This document shows positions 23,064 to 34,299 of a stretch of 64,000 bases of DNA, piece by piece. A model generated the notes under the pieces. The model made no database searches, had not been told where the DNA came from, and saw only the letters and a program-made list of their open reading frames with translations. The position numbers and the translations under genes were made by a program. How positions within the stretch are numbered: the stretch's first letter is position 1; every line of letters begins with the position of its first letter. This DNA is from Cranoglanis bouderius (taxonomy: Eukaryota; Chordata; Actinopteri; Siluriformes; Cranoglanididae), in contig CM042540.1 in the NCBI GenBank assembly GCA_023630585.1, positions 27,710,769 through 27,774,768 on the forward strand. The letters are read 5' to 3'.

Positions 23064-23675
23064 CTTCGGCCGGGTTTACACTGTACGATTTTTGGCCCGG
23101 TTTTCTTTGGTCGTGAGTTGAGGTCTGTGATGATGTTCTCACAGGCAGGTGATTCAGTTCCGACTGTCGGTTCCTAAGACAGTCGACAAAAAAAAAAAAG
23201 AAGTTCAGGCAGTGTCAGAAATGTGTAAATATAAAATCTCAGAGTGTGACTGCTGCTACAACAACGCTCATCTCAAATCCACCAATAGGATTGTAGCATA
23301 GGATTATGGGAAACTCACTGGACAGCTACGAATGCAGTAGTAGCACTGGTTACTGGCAAAACATGAACAAAACATGATCATGGACAAAAAAAAATTGTCC
23401 TTATTACCTCAAGATTACATCGAAGACTGTTTGTTTATGCAAGCCAGGATCGCACCGATTGATGGCGTAAGCAGAAATTTTCTGCTGTCGCAGGTCTTTT
23501 TAGGGCGTCTTCATCGTATACACTGACACGAAGAACACATCATCACAGTCAGTCGTAGAATCCAACCAAGATGTTAATGGGATCATTCATTCATTCATTC
23601 ATTCATTCATACGGCGTGTCTTGGTATAATCTTCACAAACCGCCGAACTCGCACAATGTAAACCCGGGTTTAGAC
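23064..23675. mobile_element. Palindromic MITE, about 600 bp
   Basis: The left end CCGGGTTTACACTGTACGAT and the right end CGCACAATGTAAACCCGGGT are inverted repeats of each other. There is no coding content; superfamily not determined. Confidence 0.65.
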
Positions 23676-24449
23676 AGTCGTGCTCGATCTAGCTGTGCGT
23701 TAGAAATTCCTGGCATCTTATAACCCTTGAAATAGATCAATCTTGTAAAGCAGAAGTGATCTATGGCACATTTTTGTCTAGGTTTGTTTGTAGGAAAGCG
23801 TACGCTTCTGTCATTTTCAGATGTACTATACTATCTTTTTACACATCATCAAAACTATATACTAGTAAGAGAATGAATTTATATCGACAGTTAAAACACA
23901 TTTAAGTTCTTAAACATATCTAGAACCCCTTTAGGTTTGTTCCTCAGATACAACTCGTGTCTGATTAAAAATAATACTCTGGCTAATCCAAACTGACATT
24001 GTAATTTAGCTAAAACTAGACTAGGTTTTTCAGTTTTGTGTACAATATAATGTGCAGCTTGTCTTAGGAAATGATCTTTGCGCAGTTGCACAGTGACAAT
24101 ACGAAATGAAGTGTTCCATTTCCACATCTGTATAGTGATCAAACAAATTTATCTAGGGCTATTTACTTTTTTGTTTGTTTGTTTTTGGGTTTGTTTGTTT
24201 TTTTGGCCCAGCCTGGAGTGTTTTTCTCGCACCACGTTGCTCTGGGGTGCAGTAGCTTGGCAATAAAGCCCATTCTTCCTTCACTCTACAACCAAATGCA
24301 TTGAAAGGTAGACTGTCATTATAACGACGTTCATCCTATAATTCTTGGTTCTGTTCTCTGAACCTAGAAAATGTTCCTGTCAATAAAGTACAGGATGTAA
24401 AGATGTACAGGATTATTTTCTAGTTGGTAAAAGGATGCTTTTAATGCCC

Positions 24450-25312
24450 TCACTGACCACTTTATTAGGACCCAATCATGTAGCAGTAGCACAGAAACTC
24501 CATAAACTCATGGAGATACAGATTAAGAGCTTAATTTAATATTTACCTCCAACTTCAGAACCGGGGAAAACGTGTGATCTCTGTGACTTTGACCGTGGCG
24601 TGGTTGTTGGTGCCATAGGGGCTGGTTTGAGTATTTCAGAAACTGCTGATCTTCTGAGATTTTCACACACAACAGTCTCTAGAGTTTATATAGAATGGTG
24701 CGCAAAACAAAAAACATCCAGTGAGCAGCAGCCATCCCATCGTCTGGTCTTTTTCCAGCCTTCAGTTGTCCAGTTTCGGTAAGCCTGTGCTCACCGTAGC
24801 TTCGGGTCCCTGTTCTTGGCTGACAGGAGTGGGGCCCCATGTGGTCTTTTGCTGTTGTAGCTTATCAGCCTCAAGCTTCGATGTGTTTGTTCTGGGATGC
24901 GTCTCAGCTCTCCATGCTTGTAAAGGGTGATTGTTTGAGTTATCGTGGCCTTCCTGTCAGCTCGAACCAGTCTTATCCATTCACCTCTATCCTCTCTCAT
25001 CAACGAGGCGTTTCCGCCCACAGAACTGCCAACCACAGGATGTCTTTTTGCGCCATTCTGTGTAAACTCTAGAGACTTTCCTGCATGAAAATCCCAGGAG
25101 AGCAACAGTTTCTGAAATACTCAAACCAGTCCACCTGGCACAAGCAGCCTACTCACTGAGATCACGTATTATCTCCGTTCTCCATGTTTGGTGCGAAGCT
25201 CTTGACTTGTATCTGTGTGATTTAACTCATTGCGCTGCTGTCACATTGGATCGGACAACTGCATCAATGACCAAGTGCACGTGTGTTCCTAATAAAGCGG
25301 TAAGTGAGTGTA
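24450..25312. mobile_element. Foldback Tc1 derivative (two transposase 5' halves, head-on)
   Basis: The ends CCACTTTATTAGGAC and GTTCCTAATAAAGCGG are terminal repeats. The left half (24600-24725, + strand) encodes the HTH (GLSISETADLLRFSHTTVSR). The right half (25105-24791, - strand) encodes the same region plus the second HTH (RADRKATITQTITLYKHGEL). The element is therefore an inverted duplication of the transposase 5' end with no catalytic domain. Confidence 0.8.
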
Positions 25313-26090
25313 TAATCAGTCCTTGGTTACACTAAACGCTAATTATAAATACTGACTTCTATACAGTCCCTTTACACTGTGGTAAGATGTACTTACCTGA
25401 ACTGATTCTTGGTACATGTCTGTTACTTGTAGCAGTTTTCATATTTGTTGTAAAGTAAGCTGCCATTTCTGTTACTTGTTCGGAGATTACTGGAAACAAA
25501 TATGCCTTTGTGATGTTTTTTTTTTCTGCTTCCATGGTCCAAAGTGGCACAAGGAAAGGAGAAAAATAGTTTTTCCTTCCGTGCACTTTCGCATTTTGTG
25601 CTACTGCTGTACAACTTCTGCCACTAAACCAACTACCTGCTGAACCAGAGCCATCATGCAGTCTTATGTCATCAGGAGAAAAGTTAGTGTTTCTGAAAAT
25701 CGCGTCTTATCTTTTTAGGGCTTTGACCATAAATCTAGCCTGAAGTGTATTCATTACCGTTTGTCTTAAATAAACTGATGTTCATATTACTTTTCTTTCT
25801 CATATCATGACTGTGTATTAACTGCCTGTTTTGCCATAACCTATACAACATGACCTGAATGGCGCTGTTGCATCTATGCAGATACAGTCTCCCAATTTTC
25901 ATCAAGGTTTAGGAAGGGGAAATGTAATTTTGTAGTGCTTTTGTTCCTTCTCACATATTTCTAGGTAAGTTTACATAAGGTACTGTAGGTTGCTAACAAA
26001 TCTAGCATTTTGTCTGTGTTATATATTTATTTGTAGATTAAAAAGACTTGTATCCACAGTAATTGTTTTTGTCGGTTGCCTACCACATGA

Positions 26091-26096
26091 AATAAA
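26091..26096 (+). terminator. Candidate PTAR1 distal polyadenylation signal (AATAAA)
   Basis: AATAAA is followed closely by an A-rich stretch, about 4.2 kb after the PTAR1 stop. Other AATAAA copies occur at 24262 and 24381. Long PTAR1 3' UTRs are known in mammals, but use here is unproven. Confidence 0.3.
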
Positions 26097-26100
26097 GAAA

Positions 26101-28084
26101 ATTTAAAAAAAACAAAACAAAACGTAATTGCATTCTTTTTCACCGTTTTTTCAAAGTTATAACTCAAAAGTCCCTTGTCTTATCCGCTCTACATCAAGAT
26201 ATATAATAGGATTAAATTAGCTGTGGATTAGAGCATCTCCTGTGTTCACATTTTAAAACAATCGATTAGAGAGGTTTATTTCAGCTTTAATTCACAATAT
26301 CAGAATTCAAGTGGGTCAGAAACTTTACATACAATCTCCTTAAACAACCTGGAATATCCGCGAAATTGATGTAATGACCTTTAGAAGCGTCCGATTGGCC
26401 AGTTGACGTAATTAGGAGTTAATAAACGCGTTATTAACACCCGTGGCTGTATTTTAGAGACTCTAGCCATTTCTCAATATGGCTGTGTTCTTATGCGATC
26501 TTGTGGACTCGTTCTACATCATCGTCCACTGCCGAAGTTCAATTCCAATGCTCGCGAGTATAAGAACGCAAGTATCGAGGACGCATGAAATTACCCGGAT
26601 GCGTTCTTGGTACCGAGGACGCGTCGGACGCAGGCCTGAGCGCACCGAACCAGCTTGAGGTCCCAGAGATCACTGCGGCAAAACAACGGCGGATGACGGA
26701 AGCCTGATCCACACCTGTAGTTTTAACATCCTTTTAATGACGATAATCTAAATTAATCTAAATATGCAGCTAAAAAGTATGATTTTGATATATGATTCAG
26801 ATTGAGATGCAGATGAGGTTGTTGAAAAGTCGAATTCATCCCTCAGAAGTATTTTAATTAAACGGTAAACTCGTCAGCTTAGTTTTTAGTTAACGTGAGG
26901 TCGCAGTTGAAAACACAGAGCTTACTACATTAAAACATGTTAATTAACTTCTGGTTCATCAGCCAGTTAACATTAAATCTATTAACCAGCTGAAACCTGT
27001 TACTTTTGGACGTGGAGATTTTGGAATCTCGACATCCCAACATTTTGGAAGAGATGTACTAGAATTACACGTTACTACTAGAAATGTGCTGGGACGGCCC
27101 ATTGCGTAACAGGAAGATCGCAGCGCATCTCAATTCACACAGAGATGCGTTCTATGTCCTCCGGTTCTTCCGAGTTTGTTCTTCCAAGGTAGCCTGGCGA
27201 GACCGGCCTTCGTGGGAACGCAAGTTCTTAGAATTGAGAAACCGCCAGCGCCTTTTTGCACTTGGTACCAAGGGAAAGTCCAAGCAAATCCAAGCCAAGC
27301 CCAAAGTATGTACGTCCACCATGAAGAGAGTCCTACGTTGACATGGCTTCATCGTGCAAGGAAGAAGACCCTACTCCAAGACTGTCATAAAAAAGGGCAG
27401 CAGGAAGAGTTTAATGCTTGTAGCAAGTTTCCTGATTGGTTATTATAATCATTGCCAATTCCCACACACTAGCTATTCCTTCCCTATCACACGACAGCTA
27501 ACAAACGGGAGGTGCTCGGATGTCTTCCTACGAGACACGGTCTGCTCACGTTGCGCCACGGGACAGTGGAATACACTCGGAGGACGCCGCCAACTACTCT
27601 CCCCTTTACACACAGGCTGTTGTCATTCTAATTAAATGGAGAGAGGAATGCCATCATCCATCTTCGCCGTCATTCTTGAATAATTGGGATTCAAACTCAC
27701 ATAGTACCAAAAAAGGGGCGATTCTCTTATTCGCTTTTTAAATTAAAAAGGGAAAAGTGAAATTGGACGACAAACACAATCTTTAAAGATTTATAAAAAG
27801 AATAAAAAAAGAACAGTTATGTGACATTCGTAATCATCACAGAAACTCTAATGGTTTCCACTACAAATACCATTACAAACCATCAGTCAACCATTAAAAC
27901 CATTACCAAGTGTCAAAGGTGTTCTTTTGGCCCTCAATGGTATCTGATAGACATGACATGCCATCAATAGAAGGCAACAAATTACCAGTGGAGACCAACA
28001 GGGACCATTACAGTTTCCATTAAAACCAGTACAATTCCTATTATAACCCATTACAAATCCTATGAGAGATTCTATTGTTTTCTT
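26101..28084. other. Intergenic region between PTAR1 and the 28.6-kb CpG exon
   Basis: 26470-27255 may be an old MITE (TTTCTCAAT ... ATTGAGAAA at the two ends). 27840-28075 is a repeat rich in CCATTAAAACC/CCATTACAA motifs in several tandem variants. No gene recognised. Confidence 0.45.
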
Positions 28085-28350
28085 TTTCAGAAGTCGCATC
28101 TCCGGGGTCGGGGGTTCGAATCCCGCCTCCGCCCTGTGTGCCCAGCTCGCTCTCCTTGTGCCTCAGGGGGTTTCCTCCGGGTTCTCCGGTTTCCTCCTCC
28201 AGTCCAAAGACGTGCGCCGTCGGTCGACCGGCGTTTCCGAATCGTCCGCAGTGTGTGCGTGTGCGATTGTGCCACGTGATGGGTTGGCGCCCTGTCCCGG
28301 GTGTGTCTCGTGTAGGATTAAGCGGTATGGAAAATGGATGAAACAGATGG
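28085..28350 (+). repeat. tRNA-derived SINE, copy 1 (+)
   Basis: Has a tRNA B box (GGTTCGAATCC) followed by the body TTTCCTCCGGGTTCTCCGGT, CAGTCCAAAGACGTGCG and GATGGGTTGGCGCCCTGTCC, and the tail AAGCGGTATGGAAAATGGAT. The same body occurs at 30106, 37915, 39799 and 56668. Promoter-proximal: about 250 bp from the CpG exon. Confidence 0.85.
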
Positions 28351-28599
28351 ACGGACGGACCTTCATAAAAAGCGTCATAAATTTGAACCGCTTTCCTTGT
28401 TGAGCAGGTGAAGACACTCATTAGTGAGGCGACGTCTGTTAAGAAAGATTACACTTCGGGACCATTGAGAAAGAGATGCATTGTATACGATATGTATATA
28501 ATATTTTATTTGAAATCGTAATAATCCCCAGTGTACAGTACGACACGGCTTTTCCGTATGGATCGAGTCGGAGGCTTGTGGCGTCACGTTGCTCCGCCC

Positions 28600-28708
28600 A
28601 CCAAGCCGTCAGTCTAAGCGCGAGACCAGGGACGGAGGAAGATGGTGGTGGAGTCGGGCGGGGCTCGTGTTCCGTTACACTGCTGAAATAACACGCAGCC
28701 GAGCACAG
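28600..28708 (+). promoter_or_regulatory. CpG-rich promoter and candidate non-coding first exon (APBA1 by synteny?)
   Basis: A GC/CpG-rich block contains a GC box (GGGCGGGG near 28658) and a CRE-like GCGTCACG just upstream (about 28580). It ends in a strong splice donor: GAGCACAG|GTGAGAG at 28708/28709. A 14-codon open frame (ATG 28642, TGA 28684-28686) would be an upstream ORF, so the exon looks non-coding. In human the gene on this side of PTAR1, in the same orientation, is APBA1 (Mint1/X11 adaptor), which has a non-coding first exon and a very long first intron. The assignment is inference; no APBA1 coding exon lies in the window. Confidence 0.45.
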
Positions 28709-28729
28709 GTGAGAGATGCTACTGATTAT

Positions 28730-28731
<2 letters not shown>

Positions 28732-28765
<34 letters not shown>
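28732..28765. repeat. (GT)n microsatellite
   Basis: GT run just after the 28708 donor. Confidence 0.97.
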
Positions 28766-28768
<3 letters not shown>

Positions 28769-28847
28769 TTAGCTTCGTATATGTGTGTTTGAATAACAGC
28801 GCGTGCACAACGAGGAACCTGTAGGGGAAAAAAAAGGGAAACATGAT

Positions 28848-28852
<5 letters not shown>

Positions 28853-28884
<32 letters not shown>
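28853..28884. repeat. (CT)n microsatellite
   Basis: CT run of about 16 units. Confidence 0.97.
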
Positions 28885-28885
<1 letters not shown>

Positions 28886-28889
<4 letters not shown>

Positions 28890-29447
28890 GATGAGGATTA
28901 GTTTTAATTAGCAGCTGTTACACAGTCGCGCGCGCAGCGGTCATGTAGCTGACGATGTAAACAAAAGGAGAATCCTTGTGAATTGCAGCTCCTACTTTAT
29001 TTCTCACAGGGAGCGACTGTAATGCGGATGAGTTCCGAATGAGGCCCAAAATATTCGGCATGACCGGAACTTTCTACTGCCACGAATGTTGCATGAAAAA
29101 GCGACCGCAGTAAAGAGTAGGCTTAATCATGAAGCTAAACTTTGTGTGTCTGCGCGTGATTTGCGCAGTCGGGCTGCGCAGTGCTGGAGTCAGAGGCTGA
29201 GAAATCATTCGTCATTCATGCACAAATCAAGCTTTGATTTAAGATTAAGATTGCTAGGAAACGAGGATGAAGCAGTAGTCTTATGGTTTGTTTGTTTGTT
29301 TGTTTGTTTTTGGATGTCCACTAGCTTTGAATGGCGTCCATAGCCTCTGGATCTGAGTGTGTTTTTTGTGCAGGAACCGGTGTGATCACCATTCACCGTG
29401 AATCGGAAATCCTGCCAAAGCACAGATCCTTGAGATCTCGTTACGCA

Positions 29448-29481
<34 letters not shown>

Positions 29482-30104
29482 CCCGAAGCCGGATGGAGCA
29501 TCAGTCGCTATCCTCACCCTGATTGCTGATGCTGATGCTGATGATGATGCTGATGATGGACATGCAGCTACACGACAACACCGCGTTAGGAACAGTCTAT
29601 TTTTACATGCGTCTAGGTCATTTTTTTTGTTTTTTATTGCTTTATATATACACCAGCTCTTGATGTGTCTTTTCCTGACAGTGCACAGGGGGCTCATGTC
29701 GCAGTAAGAAATTATTCAGCAAGGGTTATGTGGTGCAGATGTACTGTAGGCTTAGATGTACTGTAGGCTTAGACCCGCCCTTTGCTAACTTAGATCTCAA
29801 TCACCACTAAAGCTTCTGATTCCAACAGGCTTTGTGTGAATAAATGTATATTCTGGTGGAGATGAGTGGAATTGAACACCACTGACATATTTCGCTCCGC
29901 TACATCTTTTATAGCAGACAGCTTCAAGGAGTTTTACGGTGTCACAAAGCAGCTTTACCGAAATCCGGCTGTAGCTTTATATTTAGATCTGTAATGAGCA
30001 GTCCGGATGCAACAGTGGAAAGGAAAAAAGCTCCCCGAGACAGACCGAAACCTTCAGAGGAACTCAGTCAGACTCCGAGTGACACCGGAATAGTATAGGA
30101 TTAT
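28886..30104 (+). other. Start of the presumed long first intron
   Basis: CpG content stays raised to about 29250, then falls. It holds (TTTG)n near 29286-29310, (GT)n at 29452-29480 and a GATGCT-type run near 29525-29560. No exon recognised. Confidence 0.5.
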
Positions 30105-30105
30105 G

Positions 30106-30395
30106 AATCCATCCATCCGTTTTCCATACCGCTTATCCTACACAGGGTTGCGGGGAGCCTGGAGCCTATCCCAGGGAACTCCGGGCACAAGGTGGGGGAC
30201 ACCCTGGACGTCAACCCGTGGCAGGGCACAGTCGCGCGCACACGTTCACACACTACGGACGATTTGGAAACACTAATCAGCCGACAGCGCATGTGTCCTG
30301 ACTAGAGGAAGAAACCCCCCGAAGCACATGTGGAGAACGTGCAAACTCCTCCCCGAACCCTGGAGGTGCGAGGCAAGCGTGCGAACCGCTATATA
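30106..30395 (-). repeat. tRNA-derived SINE, copy 2 (-)
   Basis: Starts with CCATCCATCCGTTTTCCATA and CCGCTTATCCTACACAGGGT (the reversed tail) and runs to GAAGAAACCCCCCGAAGCAC. The reversed tRNA head follows in degraded form. Confidence 0.85.
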
Positions 30396-30839
30396 GGATT
30401 ATAAATCGTTACTCTTAAACAACCGTATACTATAAATTCAAACAGTAGGAAGTGTATTGAAAGGATATTCATGATGTGCGTAACAGTCTTGAAGATTACA
30501 GCAGCAGTGCAGGGAAAAAATATACAGTATCCAGGTGACATTATCCAAACATGAGGCTTGGTCATCGACTGTTTTTTTGGAAAGCATTAGAGTGTCCATG
30601 TGGGACAGTCCATCAGAGAGTGGGCAACAAGTGCAGAAGAAGGACGAGGCAGGTCCAGAGAGCGAGAAGAGTGTCCGGATCAGCCATCAAAGTGATTACT
30701 GTGCTTGTAAAACATGGTAAAGGACTTAAGGGTTTTATAACTACGTTCAGTTTCAGGTACCACAAGAAGAATAGAAACACTTCAGCAACGTCACACCCTT
30801 GGATTTGTTTGAATATGGAATTATGAGCATGACATTGTT

Positions 30840-31280
30840 CTTTAATTATTATCTCCATGAGATGGGATTCAAGCTTCCCAAGGCCACGCAAACATTAACC
30901 CGGATACATCTGGAAACCCATCTTTCTCTCTACGTTTACAACGAGACGAAAACGCTCTCCAAAGTGGATAAAAACAGACTGAGGTCATAAACGATGCCGC
31001 GTTTTTAGTCATGTGACCCGTTCGACTCGAAATGAACAAGCCGGCGGACTTGTTGTGGCTCCTGTACAGTCCGATAGCATTGTAAAAGATTAAGGTCACT
31101 TTGTACAACCTTCAGATTGCATTTCTTTGAGTGAACGGCCGCTGGAAATGGCGCAGGCCAAAGCTTCGTAGGTTTTGTATGCGTACGCAGTATAAGGATG
31201 TAAGCGTTTCCAGACGTTTCAGTGCGGACGTTTGAAAACGATTTGAAAATCAGTTAGTCTGCAGTGTGTAGTATTAACCA
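30840..31280. repeat. Probable old DNA-transposon fragment
   Basis: Motifs ACGAGACGAAAACGCTCTCC, AAGTGGATAAAAAC and TTTCCAGACGTTTCAGTGCG look like a common fish MITE, but no clean terminal repeats were found. Tentative. Confidence 0.35.
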
Positions 31281-33317
31281 CAACATTCAAATGAGCACGT
31301 GACAGTAAATTAGCCCCAAGTGACTTGCTTTATAAGATTACACATGTTCTGTTCTTTAGCTCTTAGCATTAGACAGAGATGTTAGTACAGCTGCTGGAGA
31401 ATGTCGCATTGTTCCATGTCTGGTTTATATCCTGTGGAAACATGAGAGCTGATTTTTAACTCGCCAAATTAAATTTTAAACAGTGGAACTTTTCTTTAAA
31501 GAGCTCATAATGGAAACTTTAAATAATTTTTTCCCCCCTGACGTCCACTTTTAAGTTATAATTTTAATTATTAGGAAACGTACTCCACCGAGTTTCATAA
31601 GTCATAAACCTACTGTCTCAGGGTCATTAAAAAAAACTTTTTTATCTGGAAAATATGCTGTACATACAGTGGAGTTTTTCATCATTCTTAATATAATGCC
31701 AGTAGTTTCTGTATGCACTGTGTACACTGGGTGAGGTATGATACAATTTTGTCTACGTACTATGTTGAACTTAAAAACTTTTGCACAATGTGAACCCTTT
31801 AAGCTAATAGTTGACTAATGAATAGACGAAGTAGCTGAAAAGAAAAATTGCACGTGAAATTATTATCCATTTAAAAAATAAATAAATAAATTCTTAACTT
31901 GCCTTGAAAGCTAAAAGGTGAGTAAAGGATTAAGACTTGGACAACACTGTTCACTGTCAAGTCTGGCTTATATAATATAATATAATATAATATAATATAA
32001 TATAATATTCCTATTTTAGTATGGTCTCAGTTAATATCTCTCAGTACAGTCTGATCAGTGAGTACGGGTTTCATGAGAAATGCAAAACTTGATAGTAGAC
32101 GAATGTAGACTCAAGGGTAGTGCGCCAAAAGTATTATTTACATGTACTGTATATTGACAGTACGCTGTGTTTTGACGAGTTTTCCCACCTCCATATATCG
32201 ATCCTGCGATCATTCAATAAGCAAATGTTGATATACTTCATATCAGTGCTGAAATCAGTGTCCACTGGATGTGAACAGTTATCCTCATCAAATGCTTATC
32301 TGTTTTTTGACAGTTCTGCTGTCTGTAGGGCAAAGCACGGTTCAATAAATCAATCCAGCGAATGGACGAATAGGAGTAAACAAGTGTGAATATAATTATT
32401 CCCAGTAGAATTCAGGCTGTTTAGGGGGGGGAAAAAAAAACAAGTTAAGAATGATATTTAATGATATTTTCAAACAACGTCTTTGGAAATATCCTCGATA
32501 TAATATTGTGCATTATATGCATTTGCTGTTCAGTATTACAGCTGTTTAAGAAAAAAAAATGAAGGGCAATTTAGTACCGAGTCGAACTCCACTTCCTCCT
32601 GGAGAAATATCGATTCTCCTGCCTAGTCACTTTGAAGCTGAAATGCATCAGCGATGATTTTATTTCACCACTTTTCAGTCAGTGCATTAAATGACAACCG
32701 TCTGACATCGAGACATTTCCTGAATGCACCTGAAGCCTTATCTTGCGCATTCCTTTCCTTTTTAATCTGAGATCAGGTTTAATTTGCATGTGGTCCTTGG
32801 AGAAATCAAGTCTGAAAGCCTTCTTTTTCTCATGTTTGCCTTTCAATTCGACTCCACATCGATTTCTCGTCCGCACTCCCGTGGCGTGGCAGCCCACAAT
32901 TATACGTCTGGAAGGCAGGTGACATGGCCGTCTGTACCGCAGGGTGTTTGCCGAGGTCGTGAGCTTTCTGCTCAGTCCCACCGGCGAACGTTCCTAGGAA
33001 TTTTTTTTCATGGAAGGATCAGGAGGTGATGCTCCATCGAATTTCCCTTGAGGAAGATCTTCAGTGTGATTGTTCTCTTGCCACCGCTGTCGATTTTTTG
33101 AAACGAGTTCTTGTTTGTGGATGGACTTTCTGGGCGGATGAGCAAAGATGGAAAAGTTTCCTCCCGGCTCTGCTTTTATGACCTGTAGCCATGTGGCTTA
33201 GCCGAAATAACCGGCGTAGTGCTGTGGGGGGGGCAGGGGAGTGTGAGCTTCACAGCTCATCCACGTCAAAAGATGGCAGGTTTTGACTTTTTAAAAATTA
33301 AAATTTATTTCTTCTCC

Positions 33318-33358
<41 letters not shown>

Positions 33359-33365
33359 TTTAGAA
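31281..33365. other. Presumed intron, no gene seen
   Basis: Includes a (TATAA)n run at 31971-32008 and a (TTA)n run at 33318-33358. The opposing open frames at 32679-33029 show no recognisable protein. Confidence 0.55.
31971..32008. repeat. (TATAA)n pentanucleotide microsatellite
   Basis: Seven or more perfect TATAA units. Confidence 0.95.
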
Positions 33366-33369
33366 AGTC

Positions 33370-33620
33370 CTGGGCAGGGTTGCCAGGTTTTAGCAAAAAT
33401 GTTGAACTCAACTACATTGCAAAAACTGCACAAAATAACCTGACCACTAACCTAAAAAATTTGGGTGTTTGAAAAAGGAGATGCATTATTATTCTTATTT
33501 TTTTTCTCCTCCGTGGTTCGCATTCACGATTTGCAGTATCTGCAATATACCATTTTAAAAATCTTCTTATGGTTTGGCTATTATCCACTCCATAATCCCC
33601 CTTATCTTCTCCCAATCTAT
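33370..33620 (-). repeat. Unnamed interspersed repeat, reverse-oriented partial copy
   Basis: Its reverse complement contains GGATTATGGAGTGGATAAT, TTTTTGCAATGTAGTTGA and AAACCTGGCAACCCTG. These are collinear with the 3' part of the repeat at 35910-37075 (GATTATGGAGT, TTTTTGAGATGTAGCTGGA, AATCTGGCAACCCTG). Confidence 0.6.
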
Positions 33621-34009
33621 GAAAACTATTACATTATAGACTTACACTTTCTCTTTGTTTGTCGTAGCCTATGTTTGTGGAATTTGATTAGATTTAATTC
33701 CGATGTTTCGCTTTGACACAAGATCTTGGCTAAGATTTTCAAAAAAAAAAAAAAAACCCATCGCCTGCGGACTTCCTTTTTTCCACCTGTAACCTTCTCC
33801 CAAAACTAGTCCGATTTGCTGTTGGCCCTGGCAACCCTGGTGCTGTTTGTGTTTGCGACTTCCCTCTGGAGATGTCCTTGGTTTAAACACAGTTTGTCTT
33901 TAGCAGAGATGTCAGTCCATACAGGATTTTGCAGAATTCTTTTTGTGATTGTTGCAGCCAAAATGCTTGATTTTCAATATCCGTGATGCAATTTTAAAAA
34001 AAATTTTTT

Positions 34010-34290
34010 ACCGAAAACTACTTGAATTTCTTGCGATTGCAAGAAATAGTTCTGCGCAGTCTTTCACAGTGATGTTTGTTGGTAAATGAGACCTTTCAGC
34101 TGTACTCAATGTTTGAAGCACGTGAATCGAAGAGGGCTTTGGCTCTGGCTTTGGAACGTGCGTTATGTTGACGTCACATATGAAGCGTCTTGGCCCAAAC
34201 CTGCGGGAAGGATTGCAAGCTCCTCCGAATATTGCAGAGTTTGCTTGATTCTGTATTAACTTTTGCGATGGTAAGATCCTGGAGGGATAT
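34010..34290 (+). repeat. Second unnamed repeat family, copy 1
   Basis: Matches 41835-42375 in the same orientation. Shared blocks: GAAAACTACTTGAATT, CAGTGATGTTTGTTGGTAAA, GAGACCTTTCAGCTGTACTC, CACGTGAATCGAAGAGGGCT and CTCCTCC-AGAGTTTGC. The match may start near 33940. No coding content. Confidence 0.75.
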
Positions 34291-34299
34291 ATTAAAAAG

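Larger units (their letters stand above)
21871..26100 (+). other. PTAR1 3' UTR and downstream region
   Basis: Starts with T-rich DNA including (GTTT)n near 22202-22225. It then holds a palindromic MITE (23064-23675), an (ATTC)n run near 23585-23610, and a foldback Tc1 derivative (24450-25312). Where the UTR ends is unknown. Confidence 0.6.

Noticed and set aside
27084..27635. Overlapping + strand frames of 85-93 codons
   Set aside because: Several frames are open at once, which reflects composition; the peptides match nothing I recognise and no splice sites frame them.
28041..28421. Several overlapping Arg/Pro-rich frames on both strands
   Set aside because: They arise from the GC-rich tRNA-derived SINE; no conserved protein.
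32679..33029. Opposing frames of 100 and 81 codons
   Set aside because: No homology recognised, no exon-like splice sites, ordinary intronic composition.
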